DNA from: Streptomyces sp. CoH27 | GTDB taxonomy: Bacteria > Actinomycetota > Actinomycetes > Streptomycetales > Streptomycetaceae | DNA length: 64,000 bases | NCBI RefSeq assembly: GCF_020181035.1 | Contig: NZ_JAIQYY010000010.1 | Span: forward strand, 138,435 to 202,434 | Direction: 5' to 3' | Shown here: piece after piece, positions 1 to 8,200 of the stretch | Numbering within the stretch: position 1 is the first letter of the stretch | Layout: every line of letters begins with the position of its first letter | Made by a program: the position numbers and the translations under genes | The notes under the pieces: generated by a model | Databases searched by the model: none | What the model saw: only the letters and a program-made list of their open reading frames with translations | What the model was told of the DNA's origin: nothing

Positions 1-779
1 TTGGGCGGGCGGCCGGCGCCGGGCGGGCCCGCGAAGGCCTGGGCGATGTCGAGCCAGCGGTCGGCGTCCGGGCCCGTGGCCGTCAGGGCGAGGTCGGCGC
101 GGTGGGCGCGCTGGGTGACGAGGAGGCAGAAGTCGAGGGCGGGGCCGGTGACGCGCTGCGGCGCGGCTTCGGGGCCGTAGGTCCACGAAGCGCCGGAGGG
201 TGCCGTCAGTTCGACGCGGAACTCCTCGGCGGGCGGGGTGAGGCCGTGGACGGTGTGGGCGAAGTCGCGGGCCCGCACCCCGATGCGGACCACATGCCGG
301 AGCCGGTCCGTGGGTGTGCGCACCACACCGAGCGCGTCGGCGACGTCCTGGCCGTGGGCCCAGGTCTCCATGAGGCGGCCGGTGGCCATGGAGGCGGCCG
401 ACATGGGTGGACCAAACCAGGGAAAGCGCGTGCCGGTGGGTGCCGCGCGCAGGGCCTCCTGGAGTGCGGCGCGCCCCTCCCGCCATCGGGCGAGCAGCTC
501 GGCGGGTCGGAGCCGGGCGCCCTCGTCGGCGCCCTCGTCCACGAAGGTGCCGGGCGCCGCGAGCGCCTTCTCGGCCAGCTCACGGAAGCCGCCCTGATCC
601 GTGACGGCGAGCAGCGCGGCCCGGTCCGTCCAGTGCAGATGGGCGATCTGATGGGCGACGGTCCAGCGCGGCGCGGGGGTGCTCCCCGCCCACTGCTCCT
701 CGCTCAACCCGGCGGCGATGCCGTCGAGTTGGTCGCTTTCCTCACGCAGGTCGTCGAAGACGGGCGTCGGCTCGGACAT
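1..779 (-). CDS. TIGR03084-type DinB/MDMPI-like metal-binding protein, 3' end cut by window edge
   Basis: The gene starts at ATG 779 (MSEPTPVFDDLREESDQLDG) and reads 259 codons to the left edge without a stop, so the C-terminus is missing. The N-terminal half looks like a DinB/mycothiol-dependent maleylpyruvate isomerase helical bundle: His43, His47 and His49 in WTVAHQIAHLHW and a later TWAHGQDVADAL segment are in the usual places for metal ligands. Members of this actinobacterial family are cytosolic, about 260-280 residues, and mostly uncharacterised. The true substrate cannot be inferred. It lies 3' of, and in the same direction as, the EamA gene, with a gap of about 125 bp, so co-transcription is possible but not shown. 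Confidence 0.75.
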   Translation of the reverse strand, partial: MSEPTPVFDDLREESDQLDGIAAGLSEEQWAGSTPAPRWTVAHQIAHLHWTDRAALLAVTDQGGFRELAEKALAAPGTFVDEGADEGARLRPAELLARWREGRAALQEALRAAPTGTRFPWFGPPMSAASMATGRLMETWAHGQDVADALGVVRTPTDRLRHVVRIGVRARDFAHTVHGLTPPAEEFRVELTAPSGASWTYGPEAAPQRVTGPALDFCLLVTQRAHRADLALTATGPDADRWLDIAQAFAGPPGAGRPP

Positions 780-904
780 GGGGCGAGCATGGCAGCGGAG
801 ACAGAAACAATCAAGCGTGCTTGCATGAATTTGTGACAAGCGGCAGGGAAGGCGGCGCCTCGCTCGGTACCTCACTCGACGGGCCGCATGAGCGGCCCAT
901 GGCG

Positions 905-1900
905 TCAGGCCTCCGGTGCCGGCTCCACGCGGGCCCTGCCCCGCCCCACCTGAGTCCGCACCGCACCGATGCTGGCCGCGATGACCAGGGTGATGGCGGC
1001 CGCCTCCGTCCACGACAGGGACTGGCCGAGGATCAGGAAGCCCGCCGTTGCCGCGATCGCCGGTTCCAGGCTCATCAGGATCGCGAAGGTGGAGGCGGGG
1101 AGGCGGCGCAGGGCCAGTAGTTCGAGGGTGTAGGGGAGGACCGAGGAGAGCAGGGCCACCGCCGAGCCGAGGGCGACGGTGGTGGGGTTCAGCAGGCGAG
1201 TGCCCGCCGAGGCGATGCCCAGGGGGAGGAAGAGGAGTGCCGCCACCGCCATGGCGAGGGCCAGGCCGTCCGCCTGGGGGAAGCGGCGGCCCGTACGGGC
1301 GCTGAAAAGGATGTAGACCGCCCACATGGCGCCGGCACCCAGGGCGAATCCGACACCGATGGGGTCCAGGTCGCTGAAGCCGCCGCCGCCCAGCAGGAAC
1401 ACGCCGAGCAGGGCCAGGCCCGCCCACACCGCGTTGATCGCCCGCCGGGAGGCCAGGACGGACAGGGTGAGCGGACCGAGGACCTCAAGGGTGACCGCCG
1501 GGCCCAGCGGGATGCGGGCGACCGCCTCGTAGAAGAGGCCGTTCATCGCACCCATGGCGATGCCGAACGCGAGCACCGTGCCCCAGTCGGCACGCGAGTG
1601 GCCGCGCAGCCGGGGACGGCAGACCACGAGGAGGACGATCGCCGCCGCCAGCAGGCGCAGGGTGACGACACCCAGCGCGCCCGCCCTCGGCATCAGCGTC
1701 ACCGCGAGCGCGCCGCCGAACTGGACCGAGATGCCGCCGGCCAGCACCAGGCCGACCGGGCCGAGTGAGCCGAAACGGCGGGGCGCTCCGACTGGGGCCG
1801 CCGGGGCAGGCGTGGCGGTGCCGGAGGTACCAGAGGTACTGGAGGTACCAGAGGCACTGAAGGTGCTGGAGGTGCTGGAGGTGCTGGAGGCGGTGGTCAC
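905..1900 (-). CDS. EamA/DMT-family exporter (RhtA-like)
   Basis: An integral membrane protein of about 331 residues with ten predicted hydrophobic segments and two EamA repeats (for example GPVGLVLAGGISVQFGGALAV near the start and PLTLSVLASRRAINAVWAGLALLG in the middle). It resembles threonine/homoserine-type exporters of the drug/metabolite transporter superfamily; the substrate is unknown. The GTG start at 1900 has an AGGA about 8 bases upstream. The first 35 residues are an unusual Ser/Thr/Gly/Ala run encoded by an imperfect repeat (1819-1895) and are probably cytoplasmic. A 16-bp near-palindrome lies 27-42 bases upstream of the start. It probably has its own promoter, separate from the ABC gene that ends 131 bases upstream. 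Confidence 0.85.
   Translation of the reverse strand: MTTASSTSSTSSTFSASGTSSTSGTSGTATPAPAAPVGAPRRFGSLGPVGLVLAGGISVQFGGALAVTLMPRAGALGVVTLRLLAAAIVLLVVCRPRLRGHSRADWGTVLAFGIAMGAMNGLFYEAVARIPLGPAVTLEVLGPLTLSVLASRRAINAVWAGLALLGVFLLGGGGFSDLDPIGVGFALGAGAMWAVYILFSARTGRRFPQADGLALAMAVAALLFLPLGIASAGTRLLNPTTVALGSAVALLSSVLPYTLELLALRRLPASTFAILMSLEPAIAATAGFLILGQSLSWTEAAAITLVIAASIGAVRTQVGRGRARVEPAPEA
1819..1895. repeat. low-complexity repeat encoding a Ser/Thr-rich N-terminus
   Basis: Imperfect tandem units of the type ggaggtaccaga / ggaggtgct run for about 75 bp at the 5' end of the EamA gene. On the coding strand they give runs of Ser, Thr, Ala and Gly before the first membrane segment. Copy number is likely to vary between strains by slippage. 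Confidence 0.7.
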
Positions 1901-1926
1901 GGGCAGTCCTGGGCTTGATCGAGTAC

Positions 1927-1942
1927 GTCCATCGCGATGTAC
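1927..1942. promoter_or_regulatory. near-palindromic operator candidate upstream of the EamA gene
   Basis: GTCCATCGCGATGTAC is a 16-bp inverted repeat with a single mismatched pair and a perfect CATCGCGATG core. It lies 27-42 bases upstream of the GTG start at 1900, a usual operator position. No regulator gene is adjacent, so the binding protein is unknown. Confidence 0.4.
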
Positions 1943-2031
1943 TACCAGGTCCAGGGTAATAGACTCCGACAGGAGCGTGAACCCCTTAAGGGGCTGTCCC
2001 GGATGGTGGGACGCCTGCTGCGACACCGGGA

Positions 2032-4053
2032 TCAGATGCCTTGCCGCCAGACCTCCTCGTCTCGGAACAGGGGGCGGCCGTCGGGGAGGTACGACGGCAC
2101 AGTGCCGTAGGGCTCGTAGGCCGGCTGGGGCGCCACCCATGTCTGTGCGGGGACGTAGGCGGCGTGGTCGTACGGCTGCGGCTGCGGATGAGGCAGCGGA
2201 TGAGGCTGAGGATGAGGATGTGCCGGCGCCTCCTCCCACAGCGGCATGCGCAGTTCGCCCGTGTCCATCACCGCGTTGTTCTGCGAGCGGTGGAGGCGGG
2301 CGTAGGCGCCACCCCTGGCCAGGAGTTCCTCGTGGCGGCCGGTTTCGACGATGCGGCCCCGGTCCACGACCAGGATGCGGTCGGCGTCGGGGGCGAGGTT
2401 GAGGTCGTGGGTGATCATGATCGTCGTACGGCCCGCCATCAGGCGGCGCAGGGGCTTGACGACCCTGCGCGCGGCCATCGCGTCCAGGCCGGTCGTCGGC
2501 TCGTCCAGGACCAGGACGGGGGCGTCGCGCAGGATGGCGCGGGCGATGGCCAGGCGCTGGAGCTGGCCGCCGGACAGGCGGGCCGAGTTGGGGTCGACCC
2601 GGGTGTCGTAGCTGTCGGGGAGGCGGACGATGAAGTCGTGGGCGTCGGCCGCTCTGGCCGCCTCCTCGATGGCCTGGTCGCTGGCGCCGGGGCGGCCGCA
2701 GGCGATGTTGGCGCGGACCGTGTCGTGCAGGACGAGGGTCTCCTGCGGGAGCAGGGTGACGTACTCGCGGAGGCGGGCCAGGGGAAAGTCCCGGAGGGGG
2801 ACGCCGTCCAGCAGGACCTCGCCGGCGTCGGGGTCGTAGAAGCGGAGCAGGAGCTTGGAGACCGTGGACTTTCCGGCGCCGCTCGGGCCGGTGACGATCA
2901 CCAGCTCGCCGGGGCTGACCGTGAAGGAGAGGCCTTCGAGGGCGGTTCTCTCGGCGCCCGGGTAGGTGAAGGCGACGTCGCGGACCTCGACCGTCCCGTC
3001 CGGGCGTCCGGTGTGCACAGGGCCGCTCGGGTCGGTGACCGAGGGGCTGACGTCCAGGATCTCGATGAGCCGCTCGGCGCCGGCCGTCGCGGCGGTGACG
3101 GTGAGGCCGAGCTGGGCGAGGCCGCGCACGGGCGGGTAGAGGTAGCCGAGGAAGGCGGCGAAGGCGAGGAGCTGACTGAGGGTCATCCGGCCGGTGGAGA
3201 TCTCCCAGGCGCCGATGCCGATCACCGCGAGCACGCACACCGTCTCGATGACCTGCACGAGCTGCTCGTAGGCCTCGTTGAGCCGGGTGGAGCGGACCGA
3301 GGCGCGGAACCAGGCGTTCGCCTCCTCGCTCAGCCGGCGGCGTTCGGCGTCCCGGCGGTCGTAGGCCTGGGTGAGCACGATGTTGCCGAGGGACTCCTCG
3401 ACCACGGAGGTGATCGCGCCGTCGGCGACCCGGCCCTCGCGGGAGACGTCCTTGATGGAACCGGAGAAGCGGCGCGCGGCCAGCCAGAACAGAGGCGCGA
3501 GGACGAAGGTGGCGGCGGCCAGATCCCAGCGCAGCCAGAACGCGGCGGCGGCGTAGAAGAGGGCGGAGAACGCGGCCGAGGCGGCGCCGATCAGGCCGGA
3601 GACCACCATCGTCTCGATGGCCTCGACGTCGCTGGTCAGCCGGGAGAGCAGATCGCCCTGGCGGTGGCGCTGGAAGAAGTGCGGCGGCAGTTGCTGGACA
3701 TGGTCGAAGACATGCTCGCGCAGCCGCATCACGAAGCGTTCCGTGGCCCACGCGGCCAGGGAGTTGCCGGCGTACGCGACGAGCGCGCCGACGACGGCGA
3801 TGCCCAGCCACTTCAGGGCCGGCGCCCAGAACGCGCTCAGCGAGCCCTTCTCCAGGGCGTGGTCGGTGAGGTCGCCGAACAGCAGGACGGCCTCGGTCTC
3901 GGCGAGCGCGGCGAGCACCGTGCACAGCCAGACGACGAGCAGCCATTTTCTGAGACCCTTGGTCAGCGGCCAGAAACGGCGGAATGCCGTCCGGGCGGGA
4001 ATGGTGGGGGTCTCGTACTCGAACTCGTCACCCGCATCATCCACGTCGCTCAT
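2032..4053 (-). CDS. ABC exporter half-transporter (membrane plus ATPase domains fused)
   Basis: A 673-residue type-IV ABC exporter. Residues about 30-330 form the six-helix membrane domain; the nucleotide-binding domain follows with Walker A GPSGAGKST (389-397), signature LSGGQ (493-497), Walker B VLVLDEP (about 513-519) and the switch His549 (MITHD). It should work as a homodimer, or with a partner that is not in view. Residues 591-673 are an extra low-complexity tail rich in His-Pro and Gln-Pro (HPHPQPHPLPHPQPQP), unusual for the family. The gene lies 96 bp downstream of a 46-codon Pro/Lys peptide gene, separated by a terminator-like hairpin, so the natural reading is a peptide and its exporter transcribed together with attenuation. 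The substrate assignment is inference. Confidence 0.9.
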   Translation of the reverse strand: MSDVDDAGDEFEYETPTIPARTAFRRFWPLTKGLRKWLLVVWLCTVLAALAETEAVLLFGDLTDHALEKGSLSAFWAPALKWLGIAVVGALVAYAGNSLAAWATERFVMRLREHVFDHVQQLPPHFFQRHRQGDLLSRLTSDVEAIETMVVSGLIGAASAAFSALFYAAAAFWLRWDLAAATFVLAPLFWLAARRFSGSIKDVSREGRVADGAITSVVEESLGNIVLTQAYDRRDAERRRLSEEANAWFRASVRSTRLNEAYEQLVQVIETVCVLAVIGIGAWEISTGRMTLSQLLAFAAFLGYLYPPVRGLAQLGLTVTAATAGAERLIEILDVSPSVTDPSGPVHTGRPDGTVEVRDVAFTYPGAERTALEGLSFTVSPGELVIVTGPSGAGKSTVSKLLLRFYDPDAGEVLLDGVPLRDFPLARLREYVTLLPQETLVLHDTVRANIACGRPGASDQAIEEAARAADAHDFIVRLPDSYDTRVDPNSARLSGGQLQRLAIARAILRDAPVLVLDEPTTGLDAMAARRVVKPLRRLMAGRTTIMITHDLNLAPDADRILVVDRGRIVETGRHEELLARGGAYARLHRSQNNAVMDTGELRMPLWEEAPAHPHPQPHPLPHPQPQPYDHAAYVPAQTWVAPQPAYEPYGTVPSYLPDGRPLFRDEEVWRQGI

Positions 4054-4102
4054 CGCATTCCCCTTCCGGAATCACCTTCCCGAACGAAAAAGAACGGAAG
4101 AA

Positions 4103-4134
4103 AAAGGGGCCGACGGTGCACCATCGACCCCTTT
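4103..4134 (-). terminator. hairpin between peptide gene and ABC exporter (attenuator-like)
   Basis: On the minus strand AAAGGGG and CCCCTTT close a longer imperfect stem whose upper part is CGA-GGTGCACC-TCG, followed directly by a T-rich run. It lies 16 bases after the peptide stop codon and 49 bases before the ABC start. This is the usual arrangement when a peptide is needed in excess over the downstream protein, with the second gene reached by read-through. Confidence 0.75.
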
Positions 4135-4149
4135 CCGCTCAGCCTCGGA

Positions 4150-4290
4150 TCACTGGTCCTGGCCGGGGAACGGCTTGGGCAGCGGCTTCGGCGCGTGCTT
4201 CGGGCGCGGCTTCGGCTTGGGGTGCGGCGGCGGGGGGAGCTGCTTCGACTTGGGCTTGGGGGGCAGCGGGACAAGCTTGTTGAAGCCCAT
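4150..4290 (-). CDS. 46-residue Pro/Lys-rich peptide, candidate substrate of the ABC exporter
   Basis: ATG at 4290 has an excellent ribosome binding site (AGGAGTAGGAA directly upstream) and reads 46 codons to TGA at 4150. The peptide begins MGFNKLVPLPPKPKSKQLPP, continues with alternating Pro-Lys and Pro-Arg pairs, and ends PFPGQDQ. About one third of residues are Pro and one quarter Lys/Arg, so it is strongly basic and probably extended. There is no signal peptide, no Cys and only one Ser, so it does not look like a lanthipeptide or a Sec-secreted protein. The strong start site, the hairpin after the stop and the ABC exporter downstream suggest an exported peptide or a small protein partner. 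I do not recognise the family. Confidence 0.65.
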   Translation of the reverse strand: MGFNKLVPLPPKPKSKQLPPPPHPKPKPRPKHAPKPLPKPFPGQDQ

Positions 4291-4302
4291 TTCCTACTCC
4301 TA

Positions 4303-4334
4303 GTGTTTCGCAGTTCTGGTGTTTCTCAGTTCTG
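4303..4334. repeat. two tandem 16-bp repeats in the peptide leader
   Basis: gtgtttcgcagttctg (4303-4318) and gtgtttctcagttctg (4319-4334) are head-to-tail copies differing at one base. They end just upstream of the ribosome binding site of the Pro/Lys peptide gene, so they are in its 5' leader or promoter. Confidence 0.8.
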
Positions 4335-4448
4335 TTTTTCGAGAATTCCGCGTCCGGCTCCCGACACCGAAGAACCTACACGCCGCCCACGACCCCGAAC
4401 AGCAAAGTCGGCAAAGGGGCGCTGTGAATACCTTGGGATTCCTTGGTG

Positions 4449-4498
4449 GTTCCTGAGAGACCCGTGCGAACCTGAGAGTTCTCTTATGAACCTGAGAG
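4449..4498 (-). promoter_or_regulatory. three direct repeats CTCTCAGGWWC upstream of the peptide-ABC operon
   Basis: On the minus strand CTCTCAGGTTC occurs at 4498-4488 and 4478-4468 and CTCTCAGGAAC at 4459-4449, with start-to-start spacing of 20 and 19 bp, about two helical turns. Same-face direct repeats of this kind are typical of OmpR/PhoB-type response regulators. They lie 160-210 bases upstream of the peptide start and immediately after the stop codon of the metallophosphatase. The regulator is not in view. Confidence 0.45.
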
Positions 4499-4503
4499 CG
4501 GGC

Positions 4504-5262
4504 TTATGATCCGGCGTCAGCTCCCCATGCGGCCAGCACCTCCGTGTCCGTCGGCCGGGCGTGCAGGTAGTAATCGGCCCACTCGGCGATGTCCGGGTAG
4601 GCGCACTCCGCGGTGAGCCGGGCGGCTGCCGCCGGGATGTCGTACGGCGTCACCCGCAGGTCGGTTCCGGGGCCGAGGAGGCACCAGTGGGCGCCGGGGC
4701 GGCCGTAGGGCATGCCGACGCTGCCCGGGTTGACCACGAGGCGGCCGTGGGCGAGGCGGACGTACGGCATGTGGGTGTGACCGCAGACGACCGTGCCGAT
4801 ACCGGGGGCGAGGCCGGTGAACACTTCGGCCCAGCGGTCGGGGCGGGAGTCCACCAGCACCAGCTCCTCGTCGTCACGCGGGGTGGCGTGGCAGAACAGG
4901 ACCGTGCCGAGGCCGCGGACGCACAGCGTGAGCGTCTTCGGCAGGGCGGCGAGGAGGTCGACCTGGTCCTCCCGCAGCGCCCCGGCCGCGAACGGGCCTA
5001 TCGGGTCGGGGATCTCCGTGCGCTCGCCGCGCCGGTACTCCACCAGCTCCCGGTCCGCGTTCCCGCCGAGCCACAGCACCCGCTCACCCTGCTCCCGCAG
5101 CAGGTCCAGCACCTCGGCCGGCTGCGGGCCCGCCGCGATGTCGCCGGTGAGGACGATCCGGTCGGCCGCGGCCACGTCGGGCTCCGCCAGGACCGCTTCC
5201 AGAGCGGGCAGTACGCCGTGGATGTCGGACAGTACGGCCAGCCTTCCGTATTCCTCGGTCAC
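4504..5262 (-). CDS. metallophosphoesterase (YfcE/MJ0936-type)
   Basis: A 252-residue calcineurin-like phosphoesterase with the full metal-site order: SDIHG near residue 12, GD in LTGDIAAG, GNADRE, then FCHATP and GHTHMPY. These residues bind a dinuclear metal centre; substrates could be phosphodiesters or phosphomonoesters. The GTG start at 5262 overlaps the stop of the upstream FAD oxidoreductase by four bases (GTGA), so translation is probably coupled. No signal peptide is seen. The link between an oxidoreductase and a phosphoesterase is not obvious. Confidence 0.85.
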   Translation of the reverse strand: MTEEYGRLAVLSDIHGVLPALEAVLAEPDVAAADRIVLTGDIAAGPQPAEVLDLLREQGERVLWLGGNADRELVEYRRGERTEIPDPIGPFAAGALREDQVDLLAALPKTLTLCVRGLGTVLFCHATPRDDEELVLVDSRPDRWAEVFTGLAPGIGTVVCGHTHMPYVRLAHGRLVVNPGSVGMPYGRPGAHWCLLGPGTDLRVTPYDIPAAAARLTAECAYPDIAEWADYYLHARPTDTEVLAAWGADAGS

Positions 5263-8200
5263 TTCGATTCCTCGGCTTCCTTCTCCAGTGCCTGCGCCAG
5301 CACCTCCGCCAGATGCCGTCCCCGCACCCCGGCCAGCTGCTCCAGCTGGGTGCGGCAGGAGAAGCCGTCGGCCAGGATCAGCGTCTCCTCGGGCGCTTCC
5401 CGGACCGAGGGCAGGAGCTGGTCCTCCGCGCAGGCCTTCGATACCTCGAAGTGGCCTTTCTCGAAGCCGAAGTTGCCCGCGAGGCCGCAGCAGCCGCCGC
5501 TCAGTTCGCCGGTGAGGCCCGCGGCCTCGCGCAGGCGGCGGTCGGGGGTGTCGCCGAGCACCGCGTGCTGGTGGCAGTGGGTCTGGCCGGCGACCGGGCG
5601 GTTGACGGCGGGCGGGGTCCAGTGCGGGGCGAGCCGCTCCAGGGCCTCGGCGAAGGTGAGGACGGCCGCGGACAGTTCGGCCGCGCGGGGGTCGTCGGGC
5701 AGCAGCTCGGGCAGGTCGGTGCGCAGGGCCGCCGCACAGCTCGGCTCCAGGACGACGACCGGGACCCGCGCCCGCAGCACCGGCTCCATCAGGTCCAGGG
5801 TGCGGCGCAACACCGTGCGGGCGCGGTCCAGTTGGCCGGTGGAGACGTAGGTCAGGCCGCAGCAGACCCGGGCCCGGCGGGCGGTGAGGAGTGCGGTGGC
5901 GGGCCTCGGCCGCCCGGTGCCGAGCGCTCCGCCGCGCGGCAGCAGCGTCGGCGGCAGGGTCACGCGCAGTCCGGCGGCCTCCAGCACCCGGACCGCCGCC
6001 TGGCCGACGGGCGGGGAGAGATGCTCGGTGAAGGTGTCCGGCCACAGCACGACCAGGTCCCCGGTTGCCTCGGCGGGTCCCCGCCCGGCTGCCTCGGCAG
6101 GTTCCCGTCCGGCTGCCTCGACGCGTCCCCGTCCGGCTGCCTCGGCAGGTCCCCGCCCGGCTGCCTCGGCGGGTCCCCGTCCGGTTGCCTGGGCGGGTTC
6201 CCGGCCGCGCCACCACGCCGTGAACGTTCGTGTCGCCAGTCGGGGGATCTCCCGTTCCGGCGCGATCCCGGCGAGGCGCTTGCCGACGGCGGCGAGCGGT
6301 CGCAGGGAGGCGAGTGCGTTGAGGAGCGGGGCCGTGTGGGTGCGGGCGGTCCAGCGCAGCCACTCGGGCAGGCGGCCCATGCTGTGGTGTGCGGCGGGGC
6401 GGCGGCGGCCGGCGTAGTGGTGGTGCAGGAACTCCGCCTTGTAGGTGGCCATGTCGACGCCGACCGGGCAGTCCGAGCGGCAGCCCTTGCAGGACAGGCA
6501 CAGGTCGAGGGCGTCACGGACCTCCGTGGAGCGCCAGCCGTCGGTGATCAGTTCGCCCGCCAGCATCTCGTGCAGCAGCCGGGCCCGGCCGCGCGTGGAG
6601 TGCTCCTCCTCGCCGGTCGCCCGGAAGGACGGGCACATGACGGAGGGGCCGGTCACCGTCGTCGTACGGCATTTCGCCACGCCGACGCAGCGGCGGACGG
6701 CCGCGCGGAAGTCGCCGCCGTCGGCCGGGTAGCCGAAGGCCACGTCCACGGGCTTCGCCGGGAGCGCGGAGAAGCGGAGGTTGGTGTCCAGCGGGGCCGG
6801 GCGGACCAGCATGCCGGGGTTGAGCAGGTCGTCGGGGTCCCAGAGGGCCTTGGCCCGCTCGAAGAGCCGGACCGTCTCGGCGCCGTACATGCGCGGCAGC
6901 AGCTCGGCGCGGGCCTGCCCGTCCCCGTGCTCCCCGGACAGTGAGCCGCCGTGCGCCACCACCAGGTCGGCCAGCTCCTCGGAGAAGCGGCGGAAGCGGC
7001 CGACGCCGGCCTCGGTGAGCAGGTCGAAGTCGATGCGGACGTGGATGCAGCCGTCACCGAAGTGGCCGTACGGCGTGCCGCGCAGCCCGTGCGCGGACAG
7101 CAGGGCGCGGAAGTCGCGCAGATAGGCGCCGAGCCGGACGGGCGGCACCGCGCAGTCCTCCCAGCCGGGCCAGGCCTCGGAGCCGTCGGCCATCCGGGTG
7201 GCCGTACCGCTCGCGTCCTCGCGGATCCGCCACAGCGTCCGCTGGGCGGCGGGGTCCGTCACCACGATCGCGTCCACCACGTCGGCCGTGCGGACGATCT
7301 CCTCCGCACGCGCGCGTGCCTCCCCCGCCGACTCCCCGCCGGTCTCCACGAACAGCCAGGCACCCCCCTTCGGCAGCCCGGCGGGCGAGCGCACCAGGTC
7401 GGCCGCCATGCCCTCCACGGTCAGCGGGCCGAGGGGCAGAAGTCCGGCGGCGGCCTCGGCGGCCGCGCTCTCGTCGCCGTACCCCAGCACGGCCAGCGCA
7501 CGCGCGCGGGGTGCCTCCACCAGCCGTACGACCGCCTCGGTCAGGATGCCGAGCGTGCCCTCCGAGCCGCAGAAGGAGCGGGCCACGTCGGCGCCCTTCT
7601 CGGGCAGCAGCGCGTCCAGCGCGTACCCCGAGATCCGGCGGGGCAGCTCCGGGAAGCCGGTGCGCAGCCGGGCCAGCTCGCCCTCTGCCAGCTCCCGCAG
7701 GCCCTCGGGCGCCCCGGCCCAGTCCTGCCCCAGCCGCAGCCGCCGCCCGCGCGCGGTGAGGACGGACAGCTCCCGCACACTGTCCGCGGTGGTCCCCCAG
7801 GCGACCGAGTGGGAGCCGCACGAGTTGTTGCCGATCATCCCGCCGAGCGTGCATCTGCTGTGCGTCGAGGGATCGGGGCCGAACCGCAGCCCGTGCGGGG
7901 CGGCGGCCTCCTGGAGCCGGTCGAGGACGAGGCCCGGCTGGACCACGGCCGTACGGGTGTCGGGGTCGATGGAGATCAGGCCGTTCATGTGCCGCGTGAA
8001 GTCCAGCACCACGCCCGTGCCCGTCGCCTGTCCCGCGATCGACGTCCCCCCGCCGCGCGCCACCACCGGGACCCCGCGCGCCCGGCACACCTCCAGCACG
8101 GCGGCCACGTCGTCGGCGTCCGCGGGGGCCACGACACCGAGCGGGACACGCCGGTAATTGGACGCGTCCATGGTGACCAGCGCCCGGGACGTGACATCGA

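Noticed and set aside
905..3946. A 1,013-codon open frame on the minus strand covering the ABC and EamA genes
   Set aside because: Only its last third is real (the EamA gene); the rest is Arg/Pro/Ala-rich shadow sequence of the ABC exporter in another frame. It does not encode a fusion protein.
4150..4290. Pro/Lys peptide as a lanthipeptide or lasso precursor
   Set aside because: No Cys, one Ser, no Thr, no leader-core layout and no modifying enzyme nearby; only an exporter.
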